A stretch of 35,364 nucleotides of DNA, from the NCBI GenBank assembly GCA_905200905.1, contig CAJKMA010000027.1, forward strand, positions 1-35,364, written 5' to 3'. The notes beneath the pieces are model-generated. The model saw nothing but the letters and a program-made list of their open reading frames with translations, was not told the origin of the DNA and did no database searches. The first letter of the stretch is position 1; every line of letters begins with the position of its first letter. Below are positions 32,369-35,364 of the stretch, in pieces. The position numbers and the translations under genes were made by a program. This DNA is from an uncultured Bacillota bacterium. GTDB taxonomy: Bacteria > Bacillota > Clostridia > Lachnospirales > Lachnospiraceae.

Positions 32369-32905
32369 ATGGACAGATATATGAAGGCACCTCTAGATAA
32401 AGAAGAGGTAAAGACCCTGAAAGCAGGGGATTATGTTTATATTACAGGAACAATTTATACAGCAAGAGATGCGGCACATTTGAGAATGTCTCAGGCATTG
32501 GACAGAGGAGAAGAACTTCCTATTGAGTTGGATGGCAATGTGATTTACTATATGGGACCGACTCCGGCAAGAGAGGGACGTCCCATTGGTTCCGCAGGTC
32601 CTACAACAGCCAGTCGTATGGATAAATATGCACCAAGACTGCTTGACCTGGGACTTACTGGAATGATTGGAAAAGGAAGAAGAAAACAGGAAGTAACAGA
32701 TGCAATTGTAAGAAATGGTTCTGTATTCTTCGCAGCCGTAGGCGGTGCCGGAGCACTTCTTTCTAAATGTATCAAAAAAGCAGAAGTTATTGCATACGAA
32801 GATTTAGGGACAGAAGCAATCCGCAAACTAGAGGTAGAAAATCTTCCGGTTATCGTGGTGATTGATTCTGAAGGAAGAAATTTGTATGATGAGGTTTGTA
32901 AATAA
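32369..32905 (+). CDS. Class I fumarate hydratase-type beta subunit, probable mesaconase
   Basis: A 178-residue beta subunit. Blocks typical of the family are GDYVYITGTIYTARDAAHLRM, YYMGPTPAREGRPIGSAGPT (substrate carboxylate binding), MIGKGRRKQEV and YEDLGTEAIRKLEVE. GGAGG precedes the ATG. It is the last gene before the operon terminator. Together with the alpha subunit it forms one active hydratase. Confidence 0.94.
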   Translation: MDRYMKAPLDKEEVKTLKAGDYVYITGTIYTARDAAHLRMSQALDRGEELPIELDGNVIYYMGPTPAREGRPIGSAGPTTASRMDKYAPRLLDLGLTGMIGKGRRKQEVTDAIVRNGSVFFAAVGGAGALLSKCIKKAEVIAYEDLGTEAIRKLEVENLPVIVVIDSEGRNLYDEVCK

Positions 32906-32920
32906 AAGATATTGTCTATT

Positions 32921-32969
32921 AAAAAGTAGGCTTTATTTGTCAATTGGCAGATGAAAGTCTACTTTTTTT
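32921..32969 (+). terminator. Terminator of the hut-cit-glm-mal operon
   Basis: AAAAGTAG-g-CTTT pairs with AAAG-t-CTACTTTT, followed by a T7 tract. It is the first clear terminator since 17731, supporting a single transcription unit of about 15 kb. Confidence 0.85.
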
Positions 32970-33027
32970 CGGACAAAATAGACCATACACAAAAGAGCAA
33001 AAAAGAATCATATGTTGTCTGCATTTG

Positions 33028-33036
33028 TGTTATAAT
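33028..33036 (+). promoter_or_regulatory. Extended -10 promoter for the DUF2284 gene
   Basis: TGtTATAAT at 33028-33036 is an extended -10 element. No good -35 lies 17 bases upstream (TCATAT), which extended -10 promoters tolerate. It is 27 nt before the start codon. Confidence 0.5.
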
Positions 33037-33062
33037 TTTTTTATACATAAAAGGAAAGGAAG

Positions 33063-33614
33063 ATGCATATGACAGAAGATAAATTATTAAACCAGGCAGA
33101 GTTATGTGGATTTGACCATGTGTGTATCATAGAAACTGATAAATTGATTTTTGACAGCAGATTCCGGCAATTCTGTGAGATGAATTACTGTGGCAATTAT
33201 GATAATAATTATTCCTGTCCGCCTGCCTGTGGAACTTTGGAGGAATTAAAAGAGAGAGCATTGAAATTTTCTCGTGCCCTGGTGCTTCAGACCATTACCC
33301 CTGTGAAAAATATCATGGATGATGAGGAGACAAAGGGAATCAAGTATCATCATAATGAAATGACTTGGAATCTAATCCATAAAGTAGAAGGAGAATTGGA
33401 AACATATCTTCCTGCTATGGCAGGCCCATGCGGACTTTGCAGTCCCTGTGCTAAAAAAGAAGGAAAGGCTTGTAGATTTCCAGAGAAAAAAGCCTCCTGC
33501 CTGTCCGCTTATTGTATTCAGGTAGATGCTCTGGCAAAAGCCTGTGGAATGGAATATTATTGCGAAGGTGAAGTGGCTTTTTTTAGTCTGTTATTTTTTG
33601 ACGGAAAGAAATAA
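33063..33614 (+). CDS. DUF2284 predicted metal-binding protein
   Basis: A 183-residue cytoplasmic protein rich in cysteine. CGNYDNNYSCPPACGTLEE (residues about 43-61) and GPCGLCSPCAKKEGKACRF, then CLSAYC, match the DUF2284 pattern and suggest a metal or iron-sulfur site. Function is not known. ATG 33063 and ATG 33069 are both possible, since the purine-rich AAGGAAAGGAAG leader serves either. It is outside the histidine operon, having its own promoter after the terminator. Confidence 0.85.
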   Translation: MHMTEDKLLNQAELCGFDHVCIIETDKLIFDSRFRQFCEMNYCGNYDNNYSCPPACGTLEELKERALKFSRALVLQTITPVKNIMDDEETKGIKYHHNEMTWNLIHKVEGELETYLPAMAGPCGLCSPCAKKEGKACRFPEKKASCLSAYCIQVDALAKACGMEYYCEGEVAFFSLLFFDGKK

Positions 33615-33638
33615 CAGGGGACAAAAATCAGAAAATGG

Positions 33639-33646
33639 TGTATAAT
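33639..33646 (+). promoter_or_regulatory. Candidate promoter for the SseB-like gene
   Basis: TGTATAAT at 33639-33646 is a consensus -10; a weak -35 (GGGACA, 33618-33623) lies 17 bases upstream. It is 35 nt before the next start codon. Confidence 0.45.
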
Positions 33647-33680
33647 AGACATAGAATAGATTACAACAGGAGAAAAAGAA

Positions 33681-34463
33681 ATGGATAACGCAAGACTTGA
33701 ACTGATTCGGAAAATTCAGACACAAAAGGAGGTATTTACCATACTTTCCAGAGCCACAAGGTTACCTTTTGTTATTTGTGATCCGGAAAGTTTTAATGAT
33801 CAGATTTGGATTTTTGAGGAAAAAGAAAACTTGGAAGAAGCTGTAAAACCACTGGTAGAAAAAAAGAACCCCATTGCTTCTATCCGTGTAGAAAATCAGA
33901 GTTTCTTGAGCTTTTATACGGTTTTATATACCTTGGGGGTCAACAGTGTTGTATACTTTGAAAAAGGACAGAAAACAGAACTGGATTTGGAAGAAATTGT
34001 GAAAAAACCTGATTTTTCAAAACTTCCGGAAGAGAAAAGGCCACTCTTGAATCCACAACTTCAGCTTTCTGGTATTTATTTCATGCAGGAGCTGCGCCGT
34101 GGTGTGGAAATGGAAGAAAAAGAAAACTTAAAAGAGCTGGAAGAAGAGACAGCAGCAAATCTGGTAAAAAGCAAATATCTTGTAGCAGTCAACAAGCCAG
34201 AACAAGGACAGAGTTCTGAAAATGTGCAGGTTCCATATATCAAGACTTCAAATGGAGATATTTACCAGCCGGTCTTTTCTGATGCAGAGGAATTTAGAAA
34301 ATTTAATAAAGACAAGAAATTTACAGGCATGCTGGTGACTTTTGAAAACCTGGAAAAGGTAATCATTCCAGTGGCAAAGGGGATAGCCGTGAATCCTCAG
34401 GGATTTAATCTGGTTCTTCCGAAAGAAAAACTTGGGGCTATGAGACAGAGATTTGGTCTGTGA
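33681..34463 (+). CDS. SseB-family N-terminal domain protein
   Basis: A 260-residue soluble protein. The part at about 165-255 (YLVAVNKPEQG, then VPYIKTSNGDIYQPVFSDAEEF, then GIAVNPQGFNLVLPKEKL) is the SseB N-terminal-type fold, found widely in Firmicutes without a settled role. The first 140 residues are charged, with a short coiled-coil-like stretch MEEKENLKELEEETA. It shares its direction with the PHP gene 27 nt on, so the two may be one transcript. Confidence 0.75.
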   Translation: MDNARLELIRKIQTQKEVFTILSRATRLPFVICDPESFNDQIWIFEEKENLEEAVKPLVEKKNPIASIRVENQSFLSFYTVLYTLGVNSVVYFEKGQKTELDLEEIVKKPDFSKLPEEKRPLLNPQLQLSGIYFMQELRRGVEMEEKENLKELEEETAANLVKSKYLVAVNKPEQGQSSENVQVPYIKTSNGDIYQPVFSDAEEFRKFNKDKKFTGMLVTFENLEKVIIPVAKGIAVNPQGFNLVLPKEKLGAMRQRFGL

Positions 34464-34490
34464 TAAAAGTTCGTGAAAGGAGATGTTGTC

Positions 34491-35309
34491 ATGAAAATTG
34501 ACATGCATTGCCATACAAAAGAAGGTTCTATTGATGGAAAGGTTCCGATAGAAGAATATATCCGTATGCTGCGGAGTCAGGGATTTGGAGGGATGTTGGT
34601 AACAGATCACGATTCGTATGGCGGATATCGACAATGGAAGCGGAATATTAAAGGGGATAAATATACCGATTTCCTGGTTTTAAAGGGAGTTGAGTATGAT
34701 ACCTTAGATGCAGGACATATCATTGTGATTATGCCGGAGAATATTAAACTGAGACTTTTAGAGCTCCGTGGAATGCCTTTGCAAATGCTGATTCCAATTG
34801 TTCATAATTACGGTGGGATTTTAGGACCGGCACATCCATGCGGTGAGAAATTCATGAGCTTTATGAATGCAAAGGCATATCAGAGAAATCCCGATATTAT
34901 AAAAGAATTCGATTTTATGGAGACTTTTAATGCCTGCGAGCCGCAGTCTGTGAACGATAAGGCAAAAGCCATTGCTGAAAAATATGATCTTCCTGGAACC
35001 GGTGGCAGCGATGCCCATAGGGCAGATTGTATTGGGATGGCGTACACAGAAATACCAGATGATGTAACTTGTGAATCAGACTTGATTATGCATATTATGA
35101 AGGGAACCAAGCTGGAATGTGGAGGAAGTATTTACGGTGGCACTGCCAAAGATAAGATTGGAAAGGCAAAGACCGTTCTGTCCCATTCATTCTGGGTATA
35201 TAATAAAGTAGGTGGATGGAGCAAAGCATTAAAACGCAGCAATAAAATGAAAAAAGGCTATATAGAGCGTGTAGATGTGGAAAAGGTAAAGGTAAAAGAG
35301 AATGAGTAG
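34491..35309 (+). CDS. PHP-domain metal-dependent phosphoesterase
   Basis: A 272-residue PHP protein. Metal ligands are visible in KIDMHCHTKEGS (HxH), LVTDHDSYGGY, GVEYDT, PAHPCGE and GTGGSDAHR. Proteins of this type hydrolyse phosphodiester or phosphomonoester bonds, such as RNase AM/TrpH-like or histidinol-phosphatase-like substrates; which one is unclear. ATG 34491 has AAAGGAG 8 nt upstream. The end overlaps the start of homoserine dehydrogenase by 8 nt. Confidence 0.85.
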   Translation: MKIDMHCHTKEGSIDGKVPIEEYIRMLRSQGFGGMLVTDHDSYGGYRQWKRNIKGDKYTDFLVLKGVEYDTLDAGHIIVIMPENIKLRLLELRGMPLQMLIPIVHNYGGILGPAHPCGEKFMSFMNAKAYQRNPDIIKEFDFMETFNACEPQSVNDKAKAIAEKYDLPGTGGSDAHRADCIGMAYTEIPDDVTCESDLIMHIMKGTKLECGGSIYGGTAKDKIGKAKTVLSHSFWVYNKVGGWSKALKRSNKMKKGYIERVDVEKVKVKENE

Positions 35310-35364
35310 AAAAGTATTACATGCAGCACTTCTTGGGCTTGGAACTGTAGGAACAGGGGTGTAC
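35302..35364 (+). CDS. hom: Homoserine dehydrogenase, N-terminal 21 codons, cut by the window edge
   Basis: Reads MSRKVLHAALLGLGTVGTGV then Tyr at the edge. LLGLGTVGTGV is the NAD(P)-binding Rossmann loop typical of homoserine dehydrogenase. The start overlaps the end of the PHP gene (ATGAGTAG). Only the first part is visible, so the assignment rests on this motif. Confidence 0.8.
   Translation, partial: MSRKVLHAALLGLGTVGTGVY

Noticed and set aside
1..35364. CRISPR arrays, tRNA or rRNA genes, complete insertion sequences, phage genes
   Set aside because: No regularly spaced repeats, tRNA-like cloverleafs, rRNA sequence or intact transposase was noticed by eye. A dedicated scan was not possible.

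Overview
The window is a low-GC chromosomal segment from an anaerobic Clostridia, most probably a Lachnospiraceae gut bacterium. The support is AT-rich coding sequence with strong AGGAGG-type ribosome binding sites, a ThiW-type ECF S component under a TPP riboswitch, a YesM/YesN-like two-component system beside a CUT1 sugar transporter and a GH42 beta-galactosidase, and glutamate fermentation by the methylaspartate route. Genus and species cannot be fixed from the sequence alone.

Layout. (1) 1-2527: a decayed stretch holding an internally deleted PD-(D/E)XK (Rpn-like) transposase remnant, a FUSC-family membrane protein and a frameshifted, truncated P-loop ATPase. (2) 2508-4972, minus strand: citXG (fused) and citC, which build and activate the prosthetic group of a citrate-lyase-type enzyme. 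(3) 5091-8151, plus strand: promoter, TPP riboswitch, terminator, a second unassigned structured leader, then thiW-thiM-thiE-HAD phosphatase. (4) 8172-9738: a GNAT acetyltransferase behind a MerR-type promoter, then hutD. (5) 9822-17731: sugar-binding lipoprotein, two permeases, AraC-type response regulator, a sensor kinase split by one frameshift, and a GH42 beta-galactosidase. (6) 17832-32969: a 15-kb co-directional operon, hutU-hutI-ftcD-fchA-citD-citE-citF-glmS-glmL-glmE-[356-nt structured spacer]-mal-[unknown P-loop gene]-class I hydratase alpha/beta, closed by a terminator. (7) 33028-35364: DUF2284 protein, SseB-like protein, PHP-domain phosphoesterase and the first 21 codons of homoserine dehydrogenase.

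How it works together. Region 6 reads as one catabolic line: urocanate to imidazolonepropionate (HutU), to formiminoglutamate (HutI), to glutamate plus formimino-THF (FtcD, then FchA), to 3-methylaspartate (GlmS/GlmE with GlmL reactivase, B12-dependent), to mesaconate (Mal), to citramalate (class I hydratase acting as mesaconase), to acetate and pyruvate. In this context CitDEF is best read as citramalate lyase rather than citrate lyase, with CitC and CitXG of region 2 as its maturation factors. HutH (histidine ammonia-lyase), a histidine transporter and a dedicated regulator are not in the window. The points most worth a second look are the long-hairpin spacer with an alternative pairing between glmE and mal, the uncharacterised P-loop protein built into the pathway operon, the second structured leader after the TPP riboswitch, and three frame breaks that can each be explained by one extra base in an A/T run.
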